A stretch of 64,000 bases of DNA from Mucilaginibacter inviolabilis (GCF_011089895.1 NZ_JAANAT010000006.1:62001-126000), one strand, 5' to 3'; shown: positions 1 through 7,357, counted from the first letter of the stretch. Program-made: numbers and translations. Notes: generated by a model from the letters alone, not told the origin.

Positions 1-76
1 ACATCGATCCGCAGATCAGTTCAATACTTCCGCCTAATTCACTTTTACGTTTAAAAATTTCCTCGTTAAATACCAT
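1..76 (-). CDS. tdk: Thymidine kinase, N-terminal 25 residues only (runs off window)
   Basis: The minus strand opens at an ATG at 76-74 and stays open to the window edge. The 25 visible residues end in GSIELICGSM, which is the start of the P-loop region of thymidine kinases (normally continuing FSGKTEEL). The enzyme phosphorylates thymidine to dTMP in the salvage pathway. Only the N-terminus is present, so the call rests on this one motif. The gene is divergent from the proline-rich gene at 149, and the 72 bases between them must hold both promoters. Confidence 0.8.
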   Translation of the reverse strand, partial: MVFNEEIFKRKSELGGSIELICGSM

Positions 77-148
77 TCTGACTATTGTGGAGGGCAAATA
101 TCAGAATTTAATCCTATTTTTGGTAAGCATTTTTCTAAGATTGAAGCC

Positions 149-1192
149 ATGAAGCAATTGGATGTATTTAAAAAGATAGGTGGTATTTTAAAAGAGCTTA
201 ATGACCAATATAATTATCTTGAAGCCGAAAGCAGCGAACTGAATGAACTTGAGTTGGAACTGTTTGTTGCCAATGCCCATTTTCTGAAAGACCATGCCGA
301 AATATTACGCCGATTGCATGAGCGCGCCAATCCGCCCGCACCGGCCCCCATCGCCGAAAAGCCGGAGCCGGTAATAGAAATAAGCAAACCCATTCCATTG
401 CCGTTGCCTCCCCCTGCACCTATTGATAAAAAGCCGGAGCCTATACATGAGCAACGTTATTTTGAACCTGTGGTACAACAAAAGCCTGCTGTTGAAAGTA
501 AACTGGAGCTAACTCAAGCCGCTGTTCCGCCTGTTCAGCCACCTTATAACCCTGTTCAAAACGAGCCAGAGCCATTAAAGGAAGAACAGTCTGTTCCACA
601 CATTGATCTGGAAACGGAAAGCACGAGCGACACCTATTCATTTGAACGTCATGAACCAGAACCTGTAAAAGAAGAACTGGAGATTGACCAGACCGCTGAA
701 TGGGAAGATGAAGAGGACCACTTTGAACAGGAAGAGCTTACTGAACAATTGCCCCCGGCAACCGCAGATGTTCAACCTGTTTCAGAACTGCCTTTTAGAG
801 AAACCAAATCAGAGCCAATTGTTGATCACGCAGATAATAGTAAAGCTGCTACTGACGATAAGATACTTACCATTAATCAAAAAATATCGGCACTAAAAGC
901 CGAAAAAGATAAAGGGGCTCCTGCTGCCTCATCTCCAGCAACTGTTTTGCCTATTACCGATCTAAAATCGGCCATTAACCTAAACGATAAACTGCTTTAT
1001 ATTAAAGATTTGTTTAATGGTTACAGTTTGGCATATAGCGAAGCTGTTGAAATAGTGAACCGCTTTAATTCATTTGAGGAAGCCGAACGTTTCTTGAAAA
1101 CCAACTATGTTGTAAAAAATAACTGGGAAAGCAAACCTACTACTGCCGAAAAATTTTATGCTTTACTAAAGCGAAGATATCCTGCAGGCTAA
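149..1192 (+). CDS. Proline/glutamate-rich protein of unknown function
   Basis: 347 residues, no signal peptide or membrane segment. Residues 1-60 look like a coiled helical region rich in Glu and Leu; about 61-225 is a low-complexity stretch with many Pro-Glu-Pro and Pro-Val repeats; about 275-347 is a compact, conserved-looking domain with pattern LNDKLLYIKDLFNG and YALLKRRYP at the end. The layout suggests a folded C-terminal domain on a flexible linker. It lies back to back with thymidine kinase and ends at a strong bidirectional terminator. I do not recognise a family with known function; cytoplasmic location is inferred. Confidence 0.75.
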   Translation: MKQLDVFKKIGGILKELNDQYNYLEAESSELNELELELFVANAHFLKDHAEILRRLHERANPPAPAPIAEKPEPVIEISKPIPLPLPPPAPIDKKPEPIHEQRYFEPVVQQKPAVESKLELTQAAVPPVQPPYNPVQNEPEPLKEEQSVPHIDLETESTSDTYSFERHEPEPVKEELEIDQTAEWEDEEDHFEQEELTEQLPPATADVQPVSELPFRETKSEPIVDHADNSKAATDDKILTINQKISALKAEKDKGAPAASSPATVLPITDLKSAINLNDKLLYIKDLFNGYSLAYSEAVEIVNRFNSFEEAERFLKTNYVVKNNWESKPTTAEKFYALLKRRYPAG

Positions 1193-1200
1193 AAACTAAA

Positions 1201-1236
1201 ACAAGAAAAGCCCCGATATATCGGGGCTTTTCTTGT
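1201..1236. terminator. Bidirectional terminator between convergent genes
   Basis: A perfect 36-base palindrome with 18-base arms (ACAAGAAAAGCCCCGATA and its complement). The A-rich and T-rich ends give a U-tract on both strands. It serves the gene at 149-1192 and the exporter gene that ends at 1266 on the other strand. Confidence 0.9.
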
Positions 1237-1265
1237 TTTAAGGAAAAACGTTAAGCTTTCGGCTT

Positions 1266-3377
1266 TTAGCTCAAACTATAATTTAATTTTTTATGGCTTC
1301 CTTGTTCTATCACCATACCTTTGTCCAATACAATGATATTATCTGCATTATTTAAAGTGCTTGAACGGTGCGTAATAACAATTACTGTCTTTTGCTCTTC
1401 TTTTAACATTTCAATCATCTTTTGCACGTACTTTTCAGACACAGAATCAAGCGAAGAAGTGGCTTCGTCCAATATCAGAATTTCGGGATTACGGTATAAT
1501 GCCCGGGCTATTGCAATACGTTGCCTTTGACCGCCAGAGAGTGATGTTCCATTCTCACCCAGGTAAGTTTGGAATCCTTTGGGTAACGATTCGATAAAGC
1601 CGGTTATACCCAACTTAGCTGATATATCGATGATCTTTTTCATATCCGGCTCATTGTCGCCAACAGCGATGTTATCAATAACATTACCGGCAAACAGGTC
1701 AATTTGCTGGGGCACTACTGATATCATCTGACGAAGAGACGAATTGTTGATGTATTTGAGATCATACTCGCCTATACGTACATTACCTCCTTGTATAGGA
1801 TATATGTTTTGCAATATCGACATGAGTGTAGATTTACCCGAACCGCTTTCGCCTACAATAGCGGTAAACTTACCCTTCGGGATAATCAAACTCAGGTTAT
1901 CAAAAACAGCTACTCTTGTACCATACCTGAAAGAAACATTTTCAAAACGGATATCACCAATTTTATCGGGACTGAGATCAATTTGGTTCTCATCTTTTTC
2001 GCGCTCCAGGTCCATAATCTCAAACAACCTGTCGGCCGCAATCACGGCATCCTGTACGGTTCTGTTCATCCCGATCAATGATGATACCGGTCCGGTAAAA
2101 TAACCTATCAAGGTATAAAATGATAAAAGCTCACCAGGGGTTATGTTATTATCCATCACATAACCGGCACCTACCCAAAGCAGGGCTATGGTTAATAAAC
2201 GAGATATCAATTCGGAAGAGGTACCTGAAAACACAGAGTTCAGGTTTGATTTCATGCCGATTTTCAGCAATCTAACAAAACGCACTTCTGTTTTTTCATC
2301 TGCATGATCTTCCAGGCCAAAACGTTTTATGGTACCAACAGCGTTTAAGCTTTCTACCAGCTGCGATTCCAGCTCTGCAGCATCCTCCATCAGTTTGCGC
2401 TGCGCCTTTTTATTGAGTTTATCAGTTATGTAATAAATAGCCAGATATAAAGGAATAACGCTAAGCATGATGAGTGCCAGTTTCCAATAATAGGTAAACA
2501 TCATGATAAAGGAAAACACAACGATGAATATGTTTACCAGGAAATTGATACTTACATCATTCAAAAACGTACGGATCTTTACTGCATCATTGATACGCGA
2601 AATGATCTCGCCCACGCGCATGGTATCAAAAAACTGTTGCGGCAGCCTGAGCAAATGTTTATAATAGCCCAAGATGAGTTTGGCATCAATCATTTGCCCG
2701 GTTTTCAGGGTAAATATAGTTTTGGCAGTACCTATAAAAAGCTGCAATGCCAAAATAATTACCATGCCTATACCCATAATATTGAGCAGGTTTCGGTTTC
2801 CGTCAACCAATACAAAGTCGACCAGTTTTTGCACAAAAACCGAAGTTGACAAACCTAAAATGGTATAAACAACAGCACCAAACAGCGCCTGTATTAAAAT
2901 ACTTCTGTGGGGTTTAATCAATGTCCAAAAACGCCCCTCTACAGATTTTTTTTCGTTCCCCGCTTCAAATTCTTCCGACGGTAGCAACAAAATCAGTGTT
3001 CCGGACCATTCTTTCTTAAATTCATCATGGGTCCTGCGACTCAGTTGCCCGTCAATTGGGTCCATCACCTCGATGAATTTATCGGTAACCTTATAGATTA
3101 CTACGTAGTGGTGCAAAATTTCTTTTACCACCAGGTGGGCTATAGCAGGTTTAGGTATTTTGAACAAGCTTTCAAAAGGGCCTTTTACCCCTTTGGCTTC
3201 AAACCCTAATTTCTGGGCCGCCTCAACCATGCCCAATACATTGGTTCCTTTTTTATCGGTACCTGCCAGCTGCCTGATACGGGCAACCGCAAGATCAAGT
3301 TTATAGTGTGATGAGACAGAAGCTAAACAAGCTGCCCCGCAATCCGTTATATCCCGCTGTTTTATTTTAATGCTCAT
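1266..3377 (-). CDS. Peptidase-containing ABC transporter (C39 domain, PCAT)
   Basis: 703 residues. An N-terminal C39 cysteine peptidase (about 1-130) has the Q7...DCGAAC box with catalytic Cys13, His90 and Asp106. A six-helix ABC exporter domain spans about 155-440. The nucleotide-binding domain has Walker A GESGSGKST at 509-517, signature LSGGQ at 613-617 and Walker B ILILDEA at 633-639. Such proteins cut double-glycine leaders and export the mature peptide across the inner membrane. The seven double-glycine precursors just upstream on the same strand are the obvious substrates, and the HlyD adaptor ends 11 bases before its start, so the two are probably one transcript. No outer-membrane TolC partner is in the window. 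Confidence 0.96.
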   Translation of the reverse strand: MSIKIKQRDITDCGAACLASVSSHYKLDLAVARIRQLAGTDKKGTNVLGMVEAAQKLGFEAKGVKGPFESLFKIPKPAIAHLVVKEILHHYVVIYKVTDKFIEVMDPIDGQLSRRTHDEFKKEWSGTLILLLPSEEFEAGNEKKSVEGRFWTLIKPHRSILIQALFGAVVYTILGLSTSVFVQKLVDFVLVDGNRNLLNIMGIGMVIILALQLFIGTAKTIFTLKTGQMIDAKLILGYYKHLLRLPQQFFDTMRVGEIISRINDAVKIRTFLNDVSINFLVNIFIVVFSFIMMFTYYWKLALIMLSVIPLYLAIYYITDKLNKKAQRKLMEDAAELESQLVESLNAVGTIKRFGLEDHADEKTEVRFVRLLKIGMKSNLNSVFSGTSSELISRLLTIALLWVGAGYVMDNNITPGELLSFYTLIGYFTGPVSSLIGMNRTVQDAVIAADRLFEIMDLEREKDENQIDLSPDKIGDIRFENVSFRYGTRVAVFDNLSLIIPKGKFTAIVGESGSGKSTLMSILQNIYPIQGGNVRIGEYDLKYINNSSLRQMISVVPQQIDLFAGNVIDNIAVGDNEPDMKKIIDISAKLGITGFIESLPKGFQTYLGENGTSLSGGQRQRIAIARALYRNPEILILDEATSSLDSVSEKYVQKMIEMLKEEQKTVIVITHRSSTLNNADNIIVLDKGMVIEQGSHKKLNYSLS

Positions 3378-3388
3378 TGCTTTCTGGT

Positions 3389-4555
3389 TTAGCTGCCAAT
3401 ATTAGGATTTACCCAGTCATCCACCTTATCGTACAATAATTGATATAAACTCCGTTTGGTTACGTTAAAACGGGCTGTAAAATTCATTCCCTTTTTCAGA
3501 TATCCTTTATAACCGTTTTTTAAGGTGAGGTAATTTTTATCAAGGGTGCATTTTACTTTAAATACAGGTTGGTTTTGGTTTACGATAATAATATCATCAG
3601 AAATATCAACTACTTTACCGGTTACCAGGCCCCATTGATTATAATTAAAGGCATCTACCTGGAAACGCACCTCCTGCCCTTTTTTAATCAATCCGATATC
3701 CGATGGCTTGATATAGCAAAAGGCGGTTAGGTTGGCGTCTGGAGATATTTCGCCGATCTTTTGGTTCGCAAACACATATGCACCATTTTGCACGCCTGTT
3801 ATATTTTGAACTGAGCCGCTTATAGGAGCCCTCAGCATGTATTGTCTTTTTTGTTCGTTTATCTCAGCTTCCTGCCCGTTTAGCTGACGTAGTTCATTCC
3901 TGAACCCATTGGCTTCTGTTTGCCATTGGGTTTTATATTTGGCCAATATCATTAAATAGGCAGATTTGGCCTGGTCATACTCAAACTTATACTTTTCGTA
4001 CTCAGACTCGGTGAGTACTTTGTTTTTATACAATTCGTTATAGCGGTTAAATGTACTTGCCGCCTGTTCTTTGGCAATAGCCGAATTTTGCAGCTCCTGT
4101 GCAAATTGCTGCCATGAGGCATTATATTGTCCGGTTTGCAAATTAGGGGTACGTGTTCTTTCGTTATTGACACCAGCCAGCAATTCGTTGATATCTCCTA
4201 AAAACTGCCCTATTTGTCGTTTTCGATTATCGGCCAAAGCGCCTTGTTGTTTCTGAACAGAGGCATCTATCACTAAAATGGTATCGCCCCGTGTAATTTT
4301 TTGATTGTCGGTAAGTTTAAGTCTGGTGAGCCGTCCGTTAACCGGGATGGTTAATTCGGCTTTTTCGATAGATGATTGTAAAAGCCCGTTACCCTTTACA
4401 CTGATAGGGGTTTTAATAAATGGAAGCACTGCAAAAGTTACTAATATCGCTAATACGGTAACCACGTAGATAAGCTGGGTTCGCCTGCTGATCTGTGAAC
4501 GGTAAACGATAGAGGTTTCAGCAATTGTTTCTGTAGAATAGGTAGATAATGCCAT
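3389..4555 (-). CDS. HlyD-family membrane fusion protein of the peptide exporter
   Basis: 388 residues. A short cytoplasmic N-terminus, one membrane helix at about 29-50, then a periplasmic part: a split lipoyl/barrel-sandwich motif (near VNGRLTRLKL and again near APISGSVQNI) around a long alpha-helical hairpin (about 100-235) and a beta-barrel C-terminus. It would bridge the PCAT exporter to an outer-membrane channel. It precedes the exporter gene by 11 bases. A degenerate copy of its first 100 bases lies at 4834-4929, inside the peptide array, which implies that a peptide-plus-hlyD unit was once duplicated. Confidence 0.94.
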   Translation of the reverse strand: MALSTYSTETIAETSIVYRSQISRRTQLIYVVTVLAILVTFAVLPFIKTPISVKGNGLLQSSIEKAELTIPVNGRLTRLKLTDNQKITRGDTILVIDASVQKQQGALADNRKRQIGQFLGDINELLAGVNNERTRTPNLQTGQYNASWQQFAQELQNSAIAKEQAASTFNRYNELYKNKVLTESEYEKYKFEYDQAKSAYLMILAKYKTQWQTEANGFRNELRQLNGQEAEINEQKRQYMLRAPISGSVQNITGVQNGAYVFANQKIGEISPDANLTAFCYIKPSDIGLIKKGQEVRFQVDAFNYNQWGLVTGKVVDISDDIIIVNQNQPVFKVKCTLDKNYLTLKNGYKGYLKKGMNFTARFNVTKRSLYQLLYDKVDDWVNPNIGS

Positions 4556-4576
4556 GCTTTTGTTAACATATTAAAA

Positions 4577-4613
4577 TAGTCGTTACCCTGAAAAATTCAT
4601 GATAACGACTATC
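4577..4613 (-). terminator. Hairpin between the last peptide gene and hlyD
   Basis: ATAGTCGTTA at 4577-4586 pairs perfectly with TAACGACTAT at 4604-4613. Read on the minus strand the stem is followed by TTTTAAT. It lies between the peptide stop at 4622 and the hlyD start at 4555, so it may attenuate readthrough from abundant peptide transcripts into the export genes. That role is inference. Confidence 0.6.
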
Positions 4614-4621
4614 CTATGTTT

Positions 4622-4783
4622 TTATAAACCTTGAACCAATTTAACAACAGCGTCTAAAATAGAGCCTAAAGCTGTAAAAACGGCGCCAAGCAAATCGCCT
4701 AAGCCGTAACCGCCATTAACATTGATCATTTCATTGGCGTCCATTTCCTGAACACCAAGTTCTTTTAATTCTAAATTTTTCAT
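4622..4783 (-). CDS. Double-glycine leader peptide precursor 7 (53 aa)
   Basis: Start ATG at 4783. The first 25 residues (MKNLELKELGVQEMDA...VNGG) match the leader shared by all seven precursors and end in GG, the cut site of C39 peptidases. The predicted mature part is only 28 residues, glycine-rich then hydrophobic, ending VVKLVQGL, with no cysteine. It closely resembles precursor 6 (ending VVKLIQGL), so the two are likely duplicates. It is the precursor nearest the adaptor gene. Unlike precursors 1-5 it lacks the conserved upstream leader element. Confidence 0.88.
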   Translation of the reverse strand: MKNLELKELGVQEMDANEMINVNGGYGLGDLLGAVFTALGSILDAVVKLVQGL

Positions 4784-4833
4784 AATTGTGAGTGTTTATT
4801 TGATTTTTTACGAAATTGAGCGAAGTTAAGTTG

Positions 4834-4929
4834 CCAGTATTGCTATTACCGTAACGTAGATAAGCTGTGTCGGCGGCTGATCTATGAAGGGTAAATGACA
4901 GTGGCTTCAGCCATTGTTTTCTGTAGAAT
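4834..4929 (-). pseudogene. Remnant of a second hlyD 5' end
   Basis: This stretch aligns to the first 100 or so bases of the intact hlyD gene (4440-4537), sharing for example CGTAGATAAGCTG and CTGTAGAAT with a 3-base deletion and scattered changes; I estimate more than 80% identity by eye. It has no open frame of use and runs straight into the 3' end of precursor 6, exactly where the intact copy would continue to its start codon. It marks an old tandem duplication of a peptide-plus-hlyD unit followed by deletion. Confidence 0.8.
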
Positions 4930-5111
4930 TATAAACCCTGAATCAATTTAACAACGGCATTTAAGATGTTTCCAACGGCTAAAAGAACAGTTGCAAGTAC
5001 ATTAACTATTGGACCGATAGGATTTAGATCTAATCCTCCACCGTTTACACTGATTGCTGCTTTAGCATCCAGTTCCTGAACACCAAGTTCTTTTAATTCT
5101 AAGTTTTTCAT
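4929..5111 (-). CDS. Double-glycine leader peptide precursor 6 (60 aa)
   Basis: A 25-residue leader ending SVNGG, then a predicted mature peptide of 35 residues, hydrophobic and Leu/Val/Asn-rich, ending VVKLIQGL. The leader is the most divergent of the set: it has DAKAAI where the others have an Asn-x-x-Glu-Met pattern, but keeps MKNLELKELGVQE. Its 3' end abuts the hlyD remnant. No conserved upstream leader element is seen, in contrast to precursors 1-5. Confidence 0.9.
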   Translation of the reverse strand: MKNLELKELGVQELDAKAAISVNGGGLDLNPIGPIVNVLATVLLAVGNILNAVVKLIQGL

Positions 5112-5175
5112 AACGCTGCACGTTTACTTGTTTCTATACAAAAACGGGCCAATTAAATTGGCTCTGTTGAAAACA

Positions 5176-5216
5176 AAATAGCCGCGCTTTCAAGAACTTA
5201 AAAGCAACGACTATTT
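5176..5216 (-). terminator. Hairpin after precursor 5
   Basis: Read on the minus strand, AATAGTCG and the following TGCTTT pair with AAAGCG and CGGCTATT (one G-U pair and a bulge), followed by TTTTG. The outer stem is nearly the same as in the hairpins at 4577 and 6173, so these are related terminator-like units behind individual peptide genes. Confidence 0.5.
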
Positions 5217-5224
5217 ATTATTTT

Positions 5225-5434
5225 CTATAATTGTCCCTGAAGTAATTGGAACAGCGAACCTAATGTTTTAGTAAGGAGAGTGCCGGTATCAGTTAAAACC
5301 CCTGCTAAAAATTTCAAAACAGGCTCAAGGTTAAGGTTAATGTTGATATCACCTAAACCACCACCATTAACTTTTGTCATTTCAGCAGTGTTCATTTCCT
5401 GAACACCAAGTTCTTTTAACTTTAAATTTTTCAT
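5225..5434 (-). CDS. Double-glycine leader peptide precursor 5 (69 aa)
   Basis: The longer open frame begins at 5500, but the Met at 5434 starts the standard leader (MKNLKLKELGVQEMNT...VNGG, 25 residues) and has the conserved 5' element 21 bases upstream, so 5434 is chosen. The predicted mature part is 44 residues, alternating Asn/Ile then hydrophobic helices, with no cysteine. Substrate of the C39 exporter by inference. Confidence 0.9.
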   Translation of the reverse strand: MKNLKLKELGVQEMNTAEMTKVNGGGLGDININLNLEPVLKFLAGVLTDTGTLLTKTLGSLFQLLQGQL

Positions 5435-5454
5435 AACTGAATTTTTAATCATTT

Positions 5455-5489
5455 CCCTTACTCTATTTAGAGGCTTTTCAGGATACGCC
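5455..5489 (-). promoter_or_regulatory. Conserved 5' leader element, copy 5
   Basis: Related to the elements at 5804, 6094, 6442 and 6844. In transcript sense it reads GGCGTATCCTGAAAAGCCTC and ends AGAGTAAGGG, 21 bases before the ATG of precursor 5. One to three bases differ from the other copies. Confidence 0.75.
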
Positions 5490-5565
5490 CTAATCGGCAA
5501 AAGCCGTTATATCACATTATAAAGCTATCTTATCGCTTTAATTAACTCAAGTCCTCGTTAAGATC

Positions 5566-5781
5566 TTAAATTCCGCTAAGGAGACCTGACACAGAATGTA
5601 AAAGACCCACAATTACAATTGAAAGCCCTGGAAGCAGGGGACCAAGGGTACCACCTAAAATAATAGCGAGGTTATCTACAAGAGCAGCAACACCACCCAA
5701 AATAGCGCCACCATTAACTATAGTCATTTCAGCAGTATTCAATTCCTGAACACCCAGTTCTTTTAATTCTATATTTTTCAT
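5566..5781 (-). CDS. Double-glycine leader peptide precursor 4 (71 aa)
   Basis: Leader MKNIELKELGVQELNT...VNGG of 25 residues, then a 46-residue predicted mature peptide that is strongly hydrophobic and glycine-rich (ILGGVAALVDNLAIILGG...), no cysteine and almost no charge. Such a peptide would insert in membranes, which fits a bacteriocin-like or signalling role, but the sequence cannot tell which. It has its own conserved upstream element 23 bases before the ATG. Confidence 0.92.
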   Translation of the reverse strand: MKNIELKELGVQELNTAEMTIVNGGAILGGVAALVDNLAIILGGTLGPLLPGLSIVIVGLLHSVSGLLSGI

Positions 5782-5803
5782 AATTGTAGTCTTAAATATT
5801 TGT

Positions 5804-5835
5804 CCTTACTCTATTAAGGCTTTTCAGGGTTCGCC
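5804..5835 (-). promoter_or_regulatory. Conserved 5' leader element, copy 4
   Basis: Transcript sense GGCGAACCCTGAAAAGCCTT then AATAGAGTAAGG, 23 bases before the ATG of precursor 4. Confidence 0.75.
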
Positions 5836-5865
5836 ATTTATATAAATTTCAGGGATAGTCTTAGC

Positions 5866-6072
5866 TTACGGGTGTAGCAAACCTTTAAGAGTAGTAAAAA
5901 AGGTTTTAAAGTCCTGAATGATTCCATCAAGATTTACATTTTTCTGAAGACCGTCTACAAGTGCCTGAATAGCATTGATGATACCTCCAATTACACTGCC
6001 GCCATTTATATTGGCCATTTCGGTAACATTCATTTCCTGAACACCAAGTTCTTTTAACTCTAAATTTTTCAT
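5866..6072 (-). CDS. Double-glycine leader peptide precursor 3 (68 aa)
   Basis: The open frame extends to 6246, but the Met at 6072 begins the shared 25-residue leader and has the conserved 5' element 22 bases upstream; the extension would run through that element, so 6072 is the start. Predicted mature part: 43 residues, SVIGGIINAI... ending LKGLLHP, more charged (Asp, Lys) than its sisters. Confidence 0.92.
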   Translation of the reverse strand: MKNLELKELGVQEMNVTEMANINGGSVIGGIINAIQALVDGLQKNVNLDGIIQDFKTFFTTLKGLLHP

Positions 6073-6093
6073 AAGGGTAGTTTTAAAAAATTT

Positions 6094-6126
6094 CCCTACT
6101 CTGTTAATGGCTTTTCGGGGTACGCC
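6094..6126 (-). promoter_or_regulatory. Conserved 5' leader element, copy 3
   Basis: Transcript sense GGCGTACCCCGAAAAGCCAT then AACAGAGTAGGG, 22 bases before the ATG of precursor 3. Confidence 0.75.
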
Positions 6127-6172
6127 ATTTATGTGAATTTGAGGAATAGGATTTGTTCGGTGCGATGGAAGT

Positions 6173-6208
6173 AAATAGCCGTTAACCCAATCAGGGCAAC
6201 GGCTATTT
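6173..6208 (-). terminator. Hairpin after precursor 2
   Basis: AAATAGCCGTT at 6173-6183 pairs perfectly with AACGGCTATTT at 6198-6208, giving an 11-base stem with a short loop and a T-rich end on the minus strand. It begins 13 bases after the stop codon at 6221. Confidence 0.7.
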
Positions 6209-6220
6209 AACAAGCTTTTA

Positions 6221-6418
6221 TTATAATGCTTTAAGAGCAGCACCAAGGATGCTTACTTGAGCACCAACAAAAGCTACAACTTCAGTCAGTGTTTTGTTAA
6301 CTTGAGCTAAAAGACCGCTAAGATCAAGGCTGATACCTAATAAACCACCATTAACATTAGTCATTTCAGTAGCATTCATTTCTTGAACACCAAGTTCTTT
6401 CAATTCTAAATTTTTCAT
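6221..6418 (-). CDS. Double-glycine leader peptide precursor 2 (65 aa)
   Basis: Leader MKNLELKELGVQEMNA...VNGG of 25 residues and a 40-residue predicted mature part, LLGISLDLSGLLAQ... ending LGAALKAL, amphipathic and without cysteine. Conserved 5' element 24 bases before the ATG and a strong hairpin just after the stop, so this gene looks like a self-contained unit. Confidence 0.93.
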   Translation of the reverse strand: MKNLELKELGVQEMNATEMTNVNGGLLGISLDLSGLLAQVNKTLTEVVAFVGAQVSILGAALKAL

Positions 6419-6441
6419 AATAGTATTTTTTGTTCAATAAT

Positions 6442-6473
6442 CCCTTACTCTGTTAAGGCTTTTCAGGATTCGC
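6442..6473 (-). promoter_or_regulatory. Conserved 5' leader element, copy 2
   Basis: Transcript sense GGCGAATCCTGAAAAGCCTT then AACAGAGTAAGGGA, 24 bases before the ATG of precursor 2. Confidence 0.78.
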
Positions 6474-6523
6474 CCGGTTGGCCCACCGTTATATACATAA
6501 TGGCACAGCCCAATTAATTAGAA

Positions 6524-6582
6524 TTGCAATCGTTGAAATAAACTGTATTGATTGTTTTCTTTACAGTAAACACCGATTGCAA
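6524..6582 (-). terminator. Two-part hairpin after precursor 1
   Basis: TTGCAATCG at 6524-6532 pairs with CGATTGCAA at 6574-6582, and inside it ACTGTA at 6542-6547 pairs with TACAGT at 6562-6567. It lies between precursor 1 and the leader of precursor 2. There is only a weak T-tract, so termination is uncertain. Confidence 0.45.
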
Positions 6583-6615
6583 AGTTGTTTTTGGGAAATA
6601 GTTAAATAAAATAAA

Positions 6616-6819
6616 TTAGCTTTTAATGAAATTTAAAAGAGAATTTACAGTATAACCAGCAAACTGAACTGTGTTATTTACCAAAATGTAAGCAGCTCCT
6701 AAAACTACAGCCAAAGTGTTACCAAGCAGATCGCTTAAAGGACCACCACCGTTAACATTAGTCATTTCTGTAGTGTTCATTTCTTGAACACCAAGTTCTT
6801 TTAATTCTAAATTTTTCAT
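6616..6819 (-). CDS. Double-glycine leader peptide precursor 1 (67 aa)
   Basis: First gene of the array in transcription order. A 25-residue leader MKNLELKELGVQEMNT...VNGG, then about 42 residues, GPLSDLLGNTLAVVL... ending LLNFIKS: hydrophobic, with no cysteine and a single Lys close to the end. A third Gly follows the GG, so the cut point may shift by one. The gene has a promoter-like TATATTTG at 6901-6908 and the conserved 5' element between it and the ATG. Confidence 0.93.
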   Translation of the reverse strand: MKNLELKELGVQEMNTTEMTNVNGGGPLSDLLGNTLAVVLGAAYILVNNTVQFAGYTVNSLLNFIKS

Positions 6820-6843
6820 AATAGTGTTACTTATTGTTTTGTT

Positions 6844-6877
6844 CCCCTACTCTGTTAAAGGCTTTTCAGGATACGCC
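6844..6877 (-). promoter_or_regulatory. Conserved 5' leader element, copy 1
   Basis: Transcript sense GGCGTATCCTGAAAAGCCTT then AACAGAGTAGGGG, 25 bases before the ATG of precursor 1 and downstream of the promoter-like box at 6901-6908. The element would therefore be transcribed as part of the 5' untranslated region. Confidence 0.78.
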
Positions 6878-6900
6878 TCCGTTTGGCCAAACGCTTAAAA

Positions 6901-6908
6901 CAAATATA
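6901..6908 (-). promoter_or_regulatory. Promoter -7 box candidate for the peptide array
   Basis: The minus strand reads TATATTTG, a match to the Bacteroidota TAnnTTTG box, about 80 bases before the ATG of precursor 1. No good -33 TTG is seen at the usual 19-base spacing, so confidence is moderate. Confidence 0.45.
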
Positions 6909-7357
6909 ATATATAACAATAAATACTTAAGTACGAGCTCGTTTGCCGGCATTGCCTGGGAAAGAAAAAAAGGCCTAAAAACGGGGTAAAACACTATAAA
7001 AAACGGCTTTTTAGACTAAAAACATGCTTTTAAGCAATCATATTCAATTCATTCATTTTACTATACAACAGTTCTGACATCAATTTCAGGCGCCTATTTA
7101 ATAGATAAATGCTAAACTATGGGGTTGAGAAGGAATTTTTAAGAAAAGTAATCTATAATTAAGACAATTGTTACTGAGTCAATTATTTAATTAACAGATT
7201 AATTATTTAATTATTAGATACAGAAATATTTAACCATTCTGTAACTAATATCAGCCATATTATTATTTAATAAATTAATATTAATGTAACAATGTTTTAA
7301 TAAGTTAAAACATACATGATACATAATCAAGGCGTTAACCTAAGATTCCCCTGTAAA
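6909..7357. other. Gene-free spacer between rodA end and the peptide array
   Basis: AT-rich, no open frame of note. It holds near-direct repeats of TTAATTATTTAATTA around 7180-7215 and scattered A/T runs. It probably contains further upstream control sequence for the peptide array; nothing specific is recognisable. Confidence 0.5.

Noticed and set aside
5435..5500. N-terminal extension of precursor 5 to 5500
   Set aside because: It would translate the conserved 5' element; the leader start at 5434 matches the other six precursors.
6073..6246. N-terminal extension of precursor 3 to 6246
   Set aside because: Runs back through the conserved 5' element, the hairpin and the end of precursor 2.
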